Below are positions 53,298 through 63,100 of a stretch of 64,000 nt of DNA, in pieces. The notes below the pieces were generated by a model. The model worked only from the letters and a program-made list of their open reading frames with translations. It did not search any database and was not told where the DNA came from. The stretch comes from Aliamphritea ceti (GTDB lineage: Bacteria; Pseudomonadota; Gammaproteobacteria; Pseudomonadales; Balneatricaceae), in the NCBI RefSeq assembly GCF_024347215.1, contig NZ_AP025282.1, positions 434,001 to 498,000 of the forward strand. Reading direction: 5' to 3'. The translations under genes were made by a program, and so were the position numbers. Every line of letters begins with the position of its first letter. Position 1 is the first letter of the stretch.

Positions 53298-54293
53298 TTA
53301 AACCTTAGTTAGCCATCCGTGCTTATCTTCAGCCTGACCCCACTGAATAGCATTCAGTGCCTGACGTAGCTTAACAGTTGTTTCGCCAACACCGCCATTG
53401 CCAACTTTGAACTCCTGACCTTTATGGATCAGTGTGCCTACCGGTGTCAGTACTGCTGCCGTACCGGACAGAGCTGCTTCACAACCAGGCTTAGCTGCAC
53501 GTTCCAGTAATTCGTCAACGGTAAGTTGACGCTCGGATACTTTCATACCCATATCACGGGCCAGTGTCAGGATGGAATCACGGGTAACACCGTGTAGGAA
53601 GCTTTCATCCAGTGCTTTAGTGATAACTTCATCACCGTCGATCAGCAGAAAGTTCGCCGCACCGGTTTCCTGAACGTCACCATCCGGACAGAACAAAACC
53701 TGATCAGCCTGAACTTCTTGCTTAGCGCGCATAATAGGATTCAGGGCACTGGCATAGTTACCACCACTTTTAATCATACCCATGTGTGCTGCGCAACGGG
53801 CACCGTCTTCTTCCAGTAGCAGGCGCAAAGTTGTATCGCCGCCTGAGAAATAATCACCTACTGGTGACAGCAAAATATACTGTAAAGATGTTGCTGTTGG
53901 TGCAGCAGCTTTGCCAATTGCAGGTTCAGTACCAACGTGAGTAGGACGAACATACATAGATCCTGGTGGTTCTGGTACATCACTGGCGAAGCGGGCGACG
54001 ATATCCAGAATCATTTTTTCAGTCGCGGCTTCATCAATTTCAGGCATTGCCAGCAGACGGCTGCTCTGAGCAAAGCGTGCAATGTTTTTATCCATGCGGA
54101 AAATCTGAATGGAACCGTCGGCGTGACGGAAAGCCTTCAGACCTTCAAAGCAGGTGCTGGAGTAATGTAATACATGTGAGCCAGGGTGCATCTGGATGCT
54201 ATCGCTGCTAACGACTTCAGCATCGCTCCAACGGTTCCCATCGAATTGAGAAATTGCCATTTCAGGCATGAATACAGTACCAAACGCGGCCAT
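53298..54293 (-). CDS. ilvE: Branched-chain amino acid aminotransferase
   Basis: Final step of valine, leucine and isoleucine synthesis and first step of their degradation. The 331-residue class IV aminotransferase has PLP lysine K175 (IKSGGNYASALN), VLHYSSTCFEGLKAFR, YVRPTHVGTEP, and the phosphate-binding GTAAVLTPVG near the C-terminus. It resembles the long eukaryote-like BCAT (about 330 to 360 residues) more than the 309-residue E. coli IlvE. GAGG is 7 bp before the ATG. Confidence 0.95.
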   Translation of the reverse strand: MAAFGTVFMPEMAISQFDGNRWSDAEVVSSDSIQMHPGSHVLHYSSTCFEGLKAFRHADGSIQIFRMDKNIARFAQSSRLLAMPEIDEAATEKMILDIVARFASDVPEPPGSMYVRPTHVGTEPAIGKAAAPTATSLQYILLSPVGDYFSGGDTTLRLLLEEDGARCAAHMGMIKSGGNYASALNPIMRAKQEVQADQVLFCPDGDVQETGAANFLLIDGDEVITKALDESFLHGVTRDSILTLARDMGMKVSERQLTVDELLERAAKPGCEAALSGTAAVLTPVGTLIHKGQEFKVGNGGVGETTVKLRQALNAIQWGQAEDKHGWLTKV

Positions 54294-54753
54294 TGACTAC
54301 CTCGGAAAATTAAAACGCCAAACAAGCAAAGGCGAATGCACGCGGTATGAAGAGTAAAGCCCTCAGTGAAAACTGGGTGCCTGCAAAAAAAGGATACATT
54401 TGCAGAGAATGGGCGTTGCTATATAGCCGGCTGCCGGAGAGGGCGTCGTGCAAAACCTTGATTAAATATAAAGAGCCTGATTGTAACACCGGCGCTGGAA
54501 AAGGGAATTGGCCAGCTTATAAAAAAACATGAAACCAGTTGCTGCGTCGTATGCTCTTATCATTAAGCGGAAAACACCGGAAAAAGCCGGTGAAATCGGG
54601 TTTTTCATAGTATGTCGGTGTTAACTTTTCTTACCAGCTAGTATTATTTGCGGCGCAGTCTTTAGGTTTCTGTTGGGCTGTTTATTTTTGAATGTCAGTA
54701 ACAGGTTTTATCGGCGTTCAGTTTTGCGGTAACAACAGGTTTTTTTAGATTAT
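54294..54753. other. Divergent region between ilvE and the LPS cluster
   Basis: 460 bp without a supported gene. It holds a short hairpin (CACCGG 54575-54580, CCGGTG 54587-54592) and the likely promoters of both flanking units, none clearly readable. I saw no ops/JUMPstart element. Confidence 0.4.
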
Positions 54754-56523
54754 ATGTATAACTTATTTTCCAGACTTTCTGCTTTAGCTACTGCCGCCCC
54801 TAAACGGGCATTTTGTGCCATCCTGTTATTGGTGCTGGTCTTCGATCTCGTTTTTGTTCGCGACTTAAGTTGGTTACTGGAAAATTTTCAGGGTAAACGT
54901 TTTTTTGTTAACTACGGTTTAAGCAGTCTGGCGCTGTTTTTACTGGTTATTATGTTGCTGCCTCTGCGAAATACATTGAGTCGCGGCATTGTTATTGCGC
55001 TGATACTTATACCTCAGTTAGTACAACTATCGTTTTTTGCAGTGTATCGAAATTTTGTCTCCGTATTCGATTTACGGTTTGTCGCGGAAGATCCACTGCT
55101 TACTCTTATGCTTTGGGTAGACAATGCTGCGATTGTAAAACCATTGTTGCTAATCGCACTCGAATTACCCTTACTGATTATCCTTATGCGTTTACCACTA
55201 CGGCCCCGCTGGTGGGCGCGGGGGATTTCTGGTGTGTTTGGTAGTCTGTTATTTCTGCTATTGGCATTTAACTGGTACGGCATTACTAAGTTCCAGTTCA
55301 GCAGCCTTGCATATATAGGTGCCTTTCCCGGGTTAATTGAGCAACAGGTATTTGCCGCTAAACTGGCTGAAAAACCCGAGTTGGATAAGCAGCAGTTGAA
55401 GCCAGATGTGCCTAATATTGTTTATGTGGTCGGTGAGTCACTGGCGCGTGATCATATGGGTGTATATGGATATGAGCGTGACACTACACCCCGGTTGCAA
55501 GCACTGGTCGATACCGGAGAGGCGATGACGTATAACAACGCTGTGAGTATCGGTACCCGAACACTGAGTTCTGTGCCTTATATGCTGACCGGACTTCAGG
55601 GCATAGATCCTTATGGTTTGGTATACAGTGTCCCGACAATTTTTAATTATGCAAAAGCGGCCGGTTATCAGACAGCACTGATTACAGCGCAGGATTTTCA
55701 GTGGCGCAATGTTGATCAGATTTTTGTCGATCAGGATATGGATTTCTTTCAGGAAGGAACTGCTTTTAGTTCTGAAATATCTGTATCGATTGGTGCGGAT
55801 GATATGAAAGTGCTAAACGAAGGTATTATTCCGTATCTGCAACAGGCAAAAGCATTTGATAAGCCATATATGCTGGTTACACAGATGAATGGCAGTCACT
55901 ATCCGTATAACGAACATTCACCATTATCAGCTAAGAAATTTTTACCGGAGAAAGAGCCGAACGGTCAGAATGCTTATGATAATACAGTTGTGTATACAGA
56001 TATGTATCTGGCAAAGCTGGTTGAGGCTGTTCGACAAGATGATCCGGATGCCTGGGTTTTTTATTCGACAGATCATGGTCAGGGTGTTGCCGGTGACGAA
56101 ACACGTTTCAATGGTGGTTATGAGTTACCGACAATCTTCAATGCTATGTTGGTATTTCCTCCGCAAAGCGCGCTAAATATACTTGCTGTAAATGCTGATC
56201 GTCCGGTAAGTCAGGCTGATATATTTGCTACGGTTCTTGGGCTGATGGGGATTAATCCAGTTACACCGTTAGATGGCATAGATTTACGTCAGCCGCTGTC
56301 GAAAGAGCGCCTGAGAGTTGTATCTGCATACATGAAGACATTACATAATGAGCCGAACGCTTTTCTGGTTTTTCCTGATATGAGTGGTATCCGTATTGAT
56401 TTTGAACGAGATAATGCAGTACTTCAGGACGGCGAAACGGTAAAGCGTTTCAGTAGTTTACCGGAAAAGTATCAGGAAATTTTCAAGCGTCGTTTACATC
56501 CAGAGAACATTGGCAATGAATAG
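54754..56523 (+). CDS. Phosphoethanolamine transferase-like membrane sulfatase-fold enzyme
   Basis: Adds phosphoethanolamine to LPS lipid A or core, or a related glycerophospho-group. The 589 residues contain five transmembrane helices in the first 190, then a periplasmic sulfatase-like domain. Visible motifs: GESLARDHMGVYGYERDTTP (metal-binding Glu near 230), the probable acceptor Thr in SIGTRTLSSVPYML (near 270), and STDHGQGV (about 435) with zinc ligands. EptA/EptC/CptA-like; a modified heptose or lipid A target is inferred from the adjoining waa genes. Its end overlaps waaF by 8 bp. Confidence 0.83.
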   Translation: MYNLFSRLSALATAAPKRAFCAILLLVLVFDLVFVRDLSWLLENFQGKRFFVNYGLSSLALFLLVIMLLPLRNTLSRGIVIALILIPQLVQLSFFAVYRNFVSVFDLRFVAEDPLLTLMLWVDNAAIVKPLLLIALELPLLIILMRLPLRPRWWARGISGVFGSLLFLLLAFNWYGITKFQFSSLAYIGAFPGLIEQQVFAAKLAEKPELDKQQLKPDVPNIVYVVGESLARDHMGVYGYERDTTPRLQALVDTGEAMTYNNAVSIGTRTLSSVPYMLTGLQGIDPYGLVYSVPTIFNYAKAAGYQTALITAQDFQWRNVDQIFVDQDMDFFQEGTAFSSEISVSIGADDMKVLNEGIIPYLQQAKAFDKPYMLVTQMNGSHYPYNEHSPLSAKKFLPEKEPNGQNAYDNTVVYTDMYLAKLVEAVRQDDPDAWVFYSTDHGQGVAGDETRFNGGYELPTIFNAMLVFPPQSALNILAVNADRPVSQADIFATVLGLMGINPVTPLDGIDLRQPLSKERLRVVSAYMKTLHNEPNAFLVFPDMSGIRIDFERDNAVLQDGETVKRFSSLPEKYQEIFKRRLHPENIGNE

Positions 56524-57559
56524 ATTGCTAGTTGTTGGGCCGTCATGGGTTGGCGACATGCTAATGAGTCAGGCCTTGTATCGCCGCCTTAAAGCAGATA
56601 ATCCGGACATACAGATTGATGTACTGGCGCCTGACTGGTGTCGTGCAGTTCTATCCCGTATGCCTGAAGTAAATCAGGCAATTGTGATGCCTGTTGGCCA
56701 TGGCAGTTTGCAGTGGGGGATACGTAAGCAAGTAGCATCTGAACTCGCACTGGAAAAATATGACTCGGCGATAGTGCTGCCTAATTCTCTGAAGTCTGCG
56801 TTGATTCCATGGATGGCAAAAATCTCTCAAAGGCGTGGCTGGCATGGAGAGATGCGCTATGGATTACTTAATGACCGACGTAAGCTTGATAAAGATGCCT
56901 TTCCGATGATGGTGCAGCGATATGCTGCATTAGCTGAAATGCCCTGTGACAGTGCTGACTCTCTGTTACCTGTTTTATCACCTCAGTTGCATGTTGATTC
57001 AGAACATCAGCAATTACTTACTGCGGAATATGGCCTGGAGTCAGGGATGTTTGTGGCTTTCTGCCCCGGTGCTGAATTTGGCCCGGCGAAGCGTTGGCCT
57101 GATTACCACTATGCTGAACTGGCTGAGAAATTGATTGGAAAAGGATTTCAGGTTGTATTATTTGGTTCAGCAAAAGATGCGGAAGTGACGGCGCAAATAT
57201 TGTCAAAGCTAAAACAGTCTGAATATGCTGACGCTGAACGGTGTGTTGATCTGGCAGGTAAAACTAGCTTGCAAGATGTCATTGATTTACTGGCAGCAAG
57301 TGCCGTGACTGTCAGTAATGATTCGGGACTGATGCATATAGCAGCAGCCGTTAATGTGCCTGTGATTGCTTTATATGGTCCAACGAGCCCTGGCTTTACG
57401 CCCCCACTTTCTGAAAAAGCAGAAGTTATTCGCCTGATTGATGGTTTCCATAAGATTCGTAAAGGCGATGCCGAACAGGGATATCATCAGAGCATGATTG
57501 ATATTACGCCTGAGCTTGTATTAGAAAAGCTACAGGCGTATTTACCGGAGTTGGCCTGA
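56516..57559 (+). CDS. waaF: ADP-heptose:LPS heptosyltransferase II
   Basis: Adds the second heptose to the inner core. The 347-residue GT9 protein starts at ATG 56516 (MNRLLVVGPSWVGDMLMSQ, a WaaF signature), not at the TTG at 56510. The C-terminal half has GAEFGPAKRWPDYHYAELA and the donor-site motif VSNDSGLMHIAAAVNVPVIALYG. It overlaps both neighbours: 8 bp with the preceding gene and one base (TGATG) with waaC, so the three are translationally coupled. Confidence 0.95.
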   Translation: MNRLLVVGPSWVGDMLMSQALYRRLKADNPDIQIDVLAPDWCRAVLSRMPEVNQAIVMPVGHGSLQWGIRKQVASELALEKYDSAIVLPNSLKSALIPWMAKISQRRGWHGEMRYGLLNDRRKLDKDAFPMMVQRYAALAEMPCDSADSLLPVLSPQLHVDSEHQQLLTAEYGLESGMFVAFCPGAEFGPAKRWPDYHYAELAEKLIGKGFQVVLFGSAKDAEVTAQILSKLKQSEYADAERCVDLAGKTSLQDVIDLLAASAVTVSNDSGLMHIAAAVNVPVIALYGPTSPGFTPPLSEKAEVIRLIDGFHKIRKGDAEQGYHQSMIDITPELVLEKLQAYLPELA

Positions 57560-58560
57560 TGAGAGTTTTGGTGGTCAAAACTTCTTCAATGGGTGATGTA
57601 ATACACACGTTACCAGCTTTAACAGATGCCATGCGGGCAATACCAGGTATTCAGTTTGACTGGGTTGTTGAAGAAGGGTTTGCTGAAATTCCAGGCTGGC
57701 ATCCTGCGGTTGATCAGGTCATTCCTGTTGCTATTCGCCGTTGGCGTAAACAGTTACTGAAAACCTGGCGAAATGGTGAGTGGCAGCAATATAAAGCACG
57801 TTTACAGATACAAAAATACGATTATGTAATAGATGCTCAGGGATTATTGAAAAGTGCTTTGCTGGTTACACGGTTAGCTCGTGGGAAAAGAGTAGGGCTG
57901 GATAAAGACTCCGCCCGTGAGCCTTTGGCTAGCTGGTTTTATGATCAGTCCATTAATATATCGAAGAATATGCATGCAGTTGAGAGGACACGCAAATTAT
58001 TTGCAGGAGCACTTGGATATGCGCTGCCTGAGGAAAAGGGCGAATATTGTATCCGTGATAGTTTTATCGCCGGCGAGATTGATGCTGATAAGTATTTAGT
58101 GTTTTTACACAGTACAACAAGGTTTGATAAGCACTGGCCAGAAGTTTACTGGAAGCAACTAATAGGATTGGCCACAGAAGCTGGTTGGACAATTTGCTTA
58201 CCTTGGGGGAATTCTGAAGAGAAAACCCGAGCAGAACGTCTGGCGGACGGTATTGCTAGAGTAAAAGTGCTGCCAAAGCTGAATCTTAAGCAGGTGACAG
58301 CAGTATTAGCAGGTGCTGAAGCTTGCGTCTCAGTTGATACTGGTTTGTCTCACATGGCTGCAGCACTAGATCGGCCAAATATTACGCTTTTCGGCCCGAC
58401 TGATCCGGGATTGGTCGGAGGGTATGGAAAGCAGCAACTGTCTCTTGAATCCAGAAACTATTCAAATGGTGACCAGACAGTTGAGCCTAAAATTTTTGCC
58501 AGTTTAACGGCCGATGTTGTTTGGCATGAGCTGCAGAATAACCTGGCTGCTAATGTTTGA
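57559..58560 (+). CDS. waaC: ADP-heptose:LPS heptosyltransferase I
   Basis: Adds the first heptose to Kdo2-lipid A. The 333-residue GT9 protein begins MRVLVVKTSSMGDVIHTLPALTDA, the diagnostic WaaC N-terminus, and shows FDWVVEEGFAEIP, LHSTTRFDKHWPE and the donor motif VDTGLSHMAAALDRPNITLFGPTDP. It is coupled to waaF by a one-base overlap. Order waaF-waaC is common in gammaproteobacteria. Confidence 0.96.
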   Translation: MRVLVVKTSSMGDVIHTLPALTDAMRAIPGIQFDWVVEEGFAEIPGWHPAVDQVIPVAIRRWRKQLLKTWRNGEWQQYKARLQIQKYDYVIDAQGLLKSALLVTRLARGKRVGLDKDSAREPLASWFYDQSINISKNMHAVERTRKLFAGALGYALPEEKGEYCIRDSFIAGEIDADKYLVFLHSTTRFDKHWPEVYWKQLIGLATEAGWTICLPWGNSEEKTRAERLADGIARVKVLPKLNLKQVTAVLAGAEACVSVDTGLSHMAAALDRPNITLFGPTDPGLVGGYGKQQLSLESRNYSNGDQTVEPKIFASLTADVVWHELQNNLAANV

Positions 58561-58627
58561 TTTTTTTGATAGTAACTAGTGTAGCCGTCAGATGAAAGCT
58601 AGTTCTTATCCAAACGGAATATGAAAA

Positions 58628-59701
58628 ATGACTAGAATAGTCGATCTATCAAAGTGCCAGCGGGTACTGGTAACAAAGCTCAGACATCATGGTGATGTCT
58701 TACTCAGCTCACCGGTGTTTCAGGTATTAAAAAATCATTTTCCTCATTTAGAAGTTGATGCGCTGGTATATCAGGATACTGCTCCTATGTTAGCTGGGCA
58801 TCCGGCTATTTCCGAAATGTTTTGCATCGATAAAGCCTGGAAAAAATGTGGTGTGATTGGCCATCTGAAAGCTGAGTTAGCTTTAATTGGGCAGTTGAAA
58901 GAACGTCAATATGATCTGGTTATTAATCTTACTGAAAATTGGCGCGGTGCCTGGTTAAGTCGTCTGCTTAAACCTCGCTATGCAGTTGTTCGTAAGTATT
59001 CATCGCGGGGAACTAAATTATGGAAGAACAGTTTTACTCATCATTATCCGTCCCCTGTTGGTAACCGGCGTCATACGGTAGATATGCATTTAGATGCATT
59101 GCGGCATATTGGTATACAGCCGTCCCTTGAAGAGGTTGCGTTAGTGCTGGCTGTTGACGATCTGGATAGGCAGAAGGTTATCGATAAATGGCCACGCTTT
59201 GAAGGATATAAAAAAGTTGTTTTGGTGCACCCAACTTCACGCTGGTTATTTAAATGCTGGCAAGTTGAAAAAGTAGCTGCAGTTATTGACTTTCTGGTTG
59301 CTGAAGGACATGAAGTAGTTGTTACAGCCGCACCGGTTGATAAAGAAATGCGTATGGTTGAAGACATCTTGCAGCTTACTAACGGTAAAGTGACGAATCT
59401 TGCGGGCAAACTGACGTTGAAACAATTAGCTGCTGCAATAGGTAATGCTGATTTATTTGTTGGCGTAGATTCGGTGCCTATGCATATAGCAGCAGCAATG
59501 CAAACACCTGCAGTTGCCTTGTTTGGCCCCAGTGGTGATATTGAGTGGGGCCCCTGGCGTAGCCCTGCCCGGGTGATTACAACAGACTTTTCTTGCCGGC
59601 CTTGTGGTTTGGATGGTTGTGGTGGCAGTAAGGTGAGTGACTGTCTTACCAGTATTAGTGTACAGCGTGTATGTGATGCTTCTCAGGAGTTACTTATATG
59701 A
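58628..59701 (+). CDS. waaQ: Heptosyltransferase III-like LPS core enzyme
   Basis: GT9 enzyme adding a side-branch heptose to the core. The 357-residue protein has the WaaQ-like N-terminus VLVTKLRHHGDVLLSSPVF, then ALVYQDTAPML, NLTENWRGAWLSRLLKPR, VHPTSRWLFKCW and the donor motif VGVDSVPMHIAAAMQTPAVALFGPS. It lies 67 bp after waaC. Its stop overlaps the next ATG (ATGA). Confidence 0.9.
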   Translation: MTRIVDLSKCQRVLVTKLRHHGDVLLSSPVFQVLKNHFPHLEVDALVYQDTAPMLAGHPAISEMFCIDKAWKKCGVIGHLKAELALIGQLKERQYDLVINLTENWRGAWLSRLLKPRYAVVRKYSSRGTKLWKNSFTHHYPSPVGNRRHTVDMHLDALRHIGIQPSLEEVALVLAVDDLDRQKVIDKWPRFEGYKKVVLVHPTSRWLFKCWQVEKVAAVIDFLVAEGHEVVVTAAPVDKEMRMVEDILQLTNGKVTNLAGKLTLKQLAAAIGNADLFVGVDSVPMHIAAAMQTPAVALFGPSGDIEWGPWRSPARVITTDFSCRPCGLDGCGGSKVSDCLTSISVQRVCDASQELLI

Positions 59702-60831
59702 CACGTTTGGCGATTATTCGACAGCGTTATCGGAGTGATGGCGGCGCTGAGAGGTTTGTGTCGCAAGCATTAATTGCATTGAGTGAAAATTCGCAGCTTG
59801 ATGTTAATGTTATTACTCGCTCCTGGGAAGGAAAGCCTACGACGGAATACCAGGTTTTTAAATGTGACCCTAAAGTATCCAGTAGGATTAGTCGTGAAAA
59901 AGACTTTGCAACTTGTGCTCTGAATGTAATTGCTGAGGAAGGTTTCGATCTGGTGCAGTCTCACGAGAGAATACCTGGATGTGATATTTATCGGGCAGGA
60001 GATGGGGTTCATAAAGTATGGCTGGAGCAGCGCTGTCGCATTCTTAATCCTATTCAGCGTTTTTGGCAGGGGCTGAGTAAGTACCATAAATATGTTCTGA
60101 GCGCTGAGAGGGAAATGTTTAATCATCCTCAATTGAAAGCTGTGATTTGTAATTCAGATATGGTTAAAGCAGAAATTCTACAGTGCTTTAATGCACCGCC
60201 TGAACGTATTCATGTGATCCACAATGCTGTGGACAGTGAGCGTTTTTGTCCCGTTATCGATGCTGAAAAAAAACAACTCCGTAATGACTATAAGCTACCT
60301 GAAGAAGCAAATATTGCTATTTATGTCGGATCGGGGTTTCAGCGAAAAGGTCTTGACGCTGCTATAAGAGCTGTTGCCTTGTCGGGTAAATATCACTTGC
60401 TGGTCGTTGGTAAAGATAAAAAACAATCCCGTTATGAGGCTTTGTGTAAGATGTTAGGTATTGCCGATAAAGTACATTTTATTGGTGTGCAACAAGATAC
60501 GTCGCCATTTTATAAACTTGCTGACGTGATGCTGCTACCAACGTTATACGATCCATTTCCTAATGTTATTCTTGAGGCCATGAGTAGTGGTTTGCCGGTT
60601 ATTACATCCACAAAATGTGGTGGTGCTGAGTTTATTGAGAATGGCCGGGAAGGCTTTGTTACAGATGCTTTAGATACTGCAGGGATTAGTGAGGCTTTGC
60701 TAACATTGGATGATGTTGAATTACGTAAGAGTTGTGGTTTTCAGGCGCGTAAAAGAGTCGAAAAATATGATAATCGTTACTTGGCTGATCGATTGTCGGG
60801 GCTTTATCAACAGTTACTAATTTCGGCATGA
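59698..60831 (+). CDS. Glycosyltransferase family 4, WaaG-like
   Basis: Probable outer-core hexosyltransferase. The 377-residue GT-B fold protein resembles WaaG: FGG-equivalent SDGGAERFVSQALIAL, RSWEG, DLVQSHERIPGCDIYRAGDGVH, VYVGSGFQRKGLDAAIRAVAL (YVGSGFQRKG), and the EX7E motif near VILEAMSSGLPVITS. Coupled to waaQ by the four-base ATGA overlap. The sugar donor is UDP-glucose in relatives; not provable here. Confidence 0.85.
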   Translation: MTRLAIIRQRYRSDGGAERFVSQALIALSENSQLDVNVITRSWEGKPTTEYQVFKCDPKVSSRISREKDFATCALNVIAEEGFDLVQSHERIPGCDIYRAGDGVHKVWLEQRCRILNPIQRFWQGLSKYHKYVLSAEREMFNHPQLKAVICNSDMVKAEILQCFNAPPERIHVIHNAVDSERFCPVIDAEKKQLRNDYKLPEEANIAIYVGSGFQRKGLDAAIRAVALSGKYHLLVVGKDKKQSRYEALCKMLGIADKVHFIGVQQDTSPFYKLADVMLLPTLYDPFPNVILEAMSSGLPVITSTKCGGAEFIENGREGFVTDALDTAGISEALLTLDDVELRKSCGFQARKRVEKYDNRYLADRLSGLYQQLLISA

Positions 60832-60838
60832 TTTTTAT

Positions 60839-61939
60839 ATGAGTCGATTATCTGCGCGTTTCTATACATTTGCCCGAGTGCTTTCCAGATTGCCAGGACA
60901 CCTTCTGCGTAAGCAAGAAAACTCTCCTAAGCGAATTCTAATTGCACATTATTTGTTACTGGGGGATACCTTGATGCTTACGCCATTATTGGCGAAGCTG
61001 CGCGCTCAGTATCCTGATGCTGACATTTTTATGACAGGCCAAAAGGCGGCAGCGGCATTATATGCTGATAAACCTTACGGTGTGACGTATTTACCCTTTC
61101 ATCCGAAAGATGCTAAGAGTATTCGGCGTTTAATTGCCGGCGGCCCATATGATTTGGCATTAGTTCCCGCTGATAATCGTTACAGTATTCTAGCGTACGC
61201 GATGGGTGCGAAGTGGATTGTGGCATTTAGTGAAGATAAACCCGGTTATAAAAGTTGGCTGGTAGACGAAGCCATTTCTTATCCAGATGCACCGGCACAC
61301 TGGGCTGATATAAATACCTCGATGATCCCTGGTGACTATCCGGCTTCTTTTCAGGCATCAGACTGGTCTTTTTCTGTTGATTCTTTACCACATATACCTA
61401 AGTCTTTTTTTGTTTTTCATGTAGGGGCAAGCTCTGATTTAAAACTGTGGCCGGCAGAACGTTGGCGAAAGCTGGCTGACAAATATAAAGAGGCTGGATT
61501 TAGTATTGTCTGGAGTGGTGGTCCTGGAGAAGAAAATATCGTTGCTGAAATAGGCTGTCATGAAGATGAATATGATTTTTCAGGAAAATTAACGCTTATA
61601 GAGTTGTGTTGTTTATTGCAGCAGGCATCAGCAATGGTTTGTCCTGATACCGGAGTTGCACATTTAGGGCGTTTGGCAAACACACCAACGGTATGTTTGT
61701 TCGGCCCTGGTGCGCCGGAAGTGTTTGGTAACTGCAGGTTTTGGTCGCAAGGGAATTATATTGCTCTGCGCCGGCCTATTAGTTGCCGGGATCAGAATAT
61801 GATGTTTAAGCGTAAAATTACCTGGCTACAGCGTTGTAATCGCAATGTGGACAGCTGTAGCCGGGCAGCGGAATGTATGAACATCATCACCATTGATGAC
61901 GTAAGTCAGGCAATCAATCAGTTATTACCCGCTGATTGA
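60839..61939 (+). CDS. Glycosyltransferase family 9 protein
   Basis: A 366-residue heptosyltransferase-superfamily protein. N-terminal ILIAHYLLLGDTLMLTPLLAKL and C-terminal VCPDTGVAHLGRLANTPTVCLFGPG match the GT9 fold, while an unusual Cys-rich C-terminal region (SCRDQNMMFKRK, RCNRNVDSCSRAAEC) holds a CxC-like set of cysteines also seen in WaaQ-type proteins. It starts 7 bp after the previous gene; its last 22 bp overlap the convergent GT4 gene. Acceptor unknown; probably LPS core. Confidence 0.85.
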   Translation: MSRLSARFYTFARVLSRLPGHLLRKQENSPKRILIAHYLLLGDTLMLTPLLAKLRAQYPDADIFMTGQKAAAALYADKPYGVTYLPFHPKDAKSIRRLIAGGPYDLALVPADNRYSILAYAMGAKWIVAFSEDKPGYKSWLVDEAISYPDAPAHWADINTSMIPGDYPASFQASDWSFSVDSLPHIPKSFFVFHVGASSDLKLWPAERWRKLADKYKEAGFSIVWSGGPGEENIVAEIGCHEDEYDFSGKLTLIELCCLLQQASAMVCPDTGVAHLGRLANTPTVCLFGPGAPEVFGNCRFWSQGNYIALRRPISCRDQNMMFKRKITWLQRCNRNVDSCSRAAECMNIITIDDVSQAINQLLPAD

Positions 61940-63075
61940 TTTTCATAATGGCGGATGTATTGCGATAGTGAGTTGTTGATAGAGAACTTTTCCAAATAAG
62001 CGTCGGTAATCTCAGGATAGCTTTCCAGAGCTTTACGGATATTTGTAGCCAGTCCTGCAACATCATCGGTAGGCGACAGAAAAGTAGAAAATTCATCAAT
62101 CAGAATTTCGGAAGGGCCAGTTGGGCAATTTGTGCTGATAACTGGAGTACCTACTATTAATGACTCAATTAGTACTGTTGGCAGGCCCTCACTGTCTGAA
62201 GACATCACAAATAGGTCAGCACCTTTCACCCAGGCATAAGGATTGTTTTGAAAACCTGGTAAAATAACTTTATCTTCAATTCCCAGTTCTTTTATGAGTT
62301 CCATCATTTGCTTGTACCAGCGCTCATCTGATGCTGTGTATGTACCGCCTATTAAGACAAGCTTCTGGCTGATATTAGCTTTAGCATAAGCTTTTAGAAG
62401 TAAGTCCTGTCGCTTACGATTTTCAAACTTCGCAGCATAGATGATGTACGGTTCCTGAGGCTTTAGTGCAGGATCAATTGGTTCTGCAGCTTTGCTGCGA
62501 AGTAGGTCAAAGTCAAAAGGATTATAGATCGTTGTAAGAGACTTAGGTTTGACACCTACCTGGTTAACGAGCTCACCTTGCAAGGCATTAGAGACCGTTA
62601 CTATATGGCGATTACTATAGATACTGCGGAACTTTTGGATCCAGCGAAATTGGCGAATAATTTTTTTGAGACCAGTTTTGTTGCCAACTTTTGTTTCAAT
62701 ATATTTCACCATTGAATTACGATAACGAATAAATACAGGATCAAGTTTTGCCATTTTGCTCAGGCGATCCATATCTTCAGCATTAGATGTAAAGAAGTTA
62801 AATTTCTTACCATCGGACTCGATTCTTGTTACCGTTGCTTGCAGCTTTTCAGATAAAAGTTGCTTGTTACGCCAGCGGCTTTCCGCAAGAACACCATTTT
62901 CGCTAAGGTGGTGTATTGTGAATGGTACATCGGAGGTTTGATGCTGTTGCTCGTTTTTGACCAGAATGATGTGAACGTCATGGCCCAGTTTTGCAAGTCC
63001 TCCAGCAAAGTTAAGTACTACCCGCTCTGCGCCACCGCCAATTAATGAATCTATCAGTAAACCAATTCTAAGCAT
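61918..63075 (-). CDS. Glycosyltransferase family 4 protein
   Basis: A 385-residue GT-B enzyme. ATG 63075 (MLRIGLLIDSLIGGGAERVV) with GGAAGA upstream is chosen over ATG 63087. The N-terminal GGGAERVVLNFAGGL loop, the middle YAAKFENRKRQDLLLKAYA and the EX7E motif in SSDSEGLPTVLIES are clear. It points the opposite way to the waa operon and starts 26 bp after the stop of the last gene in the window, so the two form a separate minus-strand transcript. Sugar specificity unknown. Confidence 0.88.
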   Translation of the reverse strand: MLRIGLLIDSLIGGGAERVVLNFAGGLAKLGHDVHIILVKNEQQHQTSDVPFTIHHLSENGVLAESRWRNKQLLSEKLQATVTRIESDGKKFNFFTSNAEDMDRLSKMAKLDPVFIRYRNSMVKYIETKVGNKTGLKKIIRQFRWIQKFRSIYSNRHIVTVSNALQGELVNQVGVKPKSLTTIYNPFDFDLLRSKAAEPIDPALKPQEPYIIYAAKFENRKRQDLLLKAYAKANISQKLVLIGGTYTASDERWYKQMMELIKELGIEDKVILPGFQNNPYAWVKGADLFVMSSDSEGLPTVLIESLIVGTPVISTNCPTGPSEILIDEFSTFLSPTDDVAGLATNIRKALESYPEITDAYLEKFSINNSLSQYIRHYENQSAGNN

Positions 63076-63100
63076 GGGATCTTCCATTGAGCTTTATGTA

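Noticed and set aside
54347..54532. 61-codon plus-strand frame upstream of the LPS cluster
   Set aside because: Low-complexity composition, no ribosome binding site, no recognisable family; it lies in the divergent promoter region.
54560..54610. Attenuator or terminator before the LPS cluster (CACCGG/CCGGTG hairpin)
   Set aside because: The stem is short and not followed directly by a T run; evidence is too thin to call.
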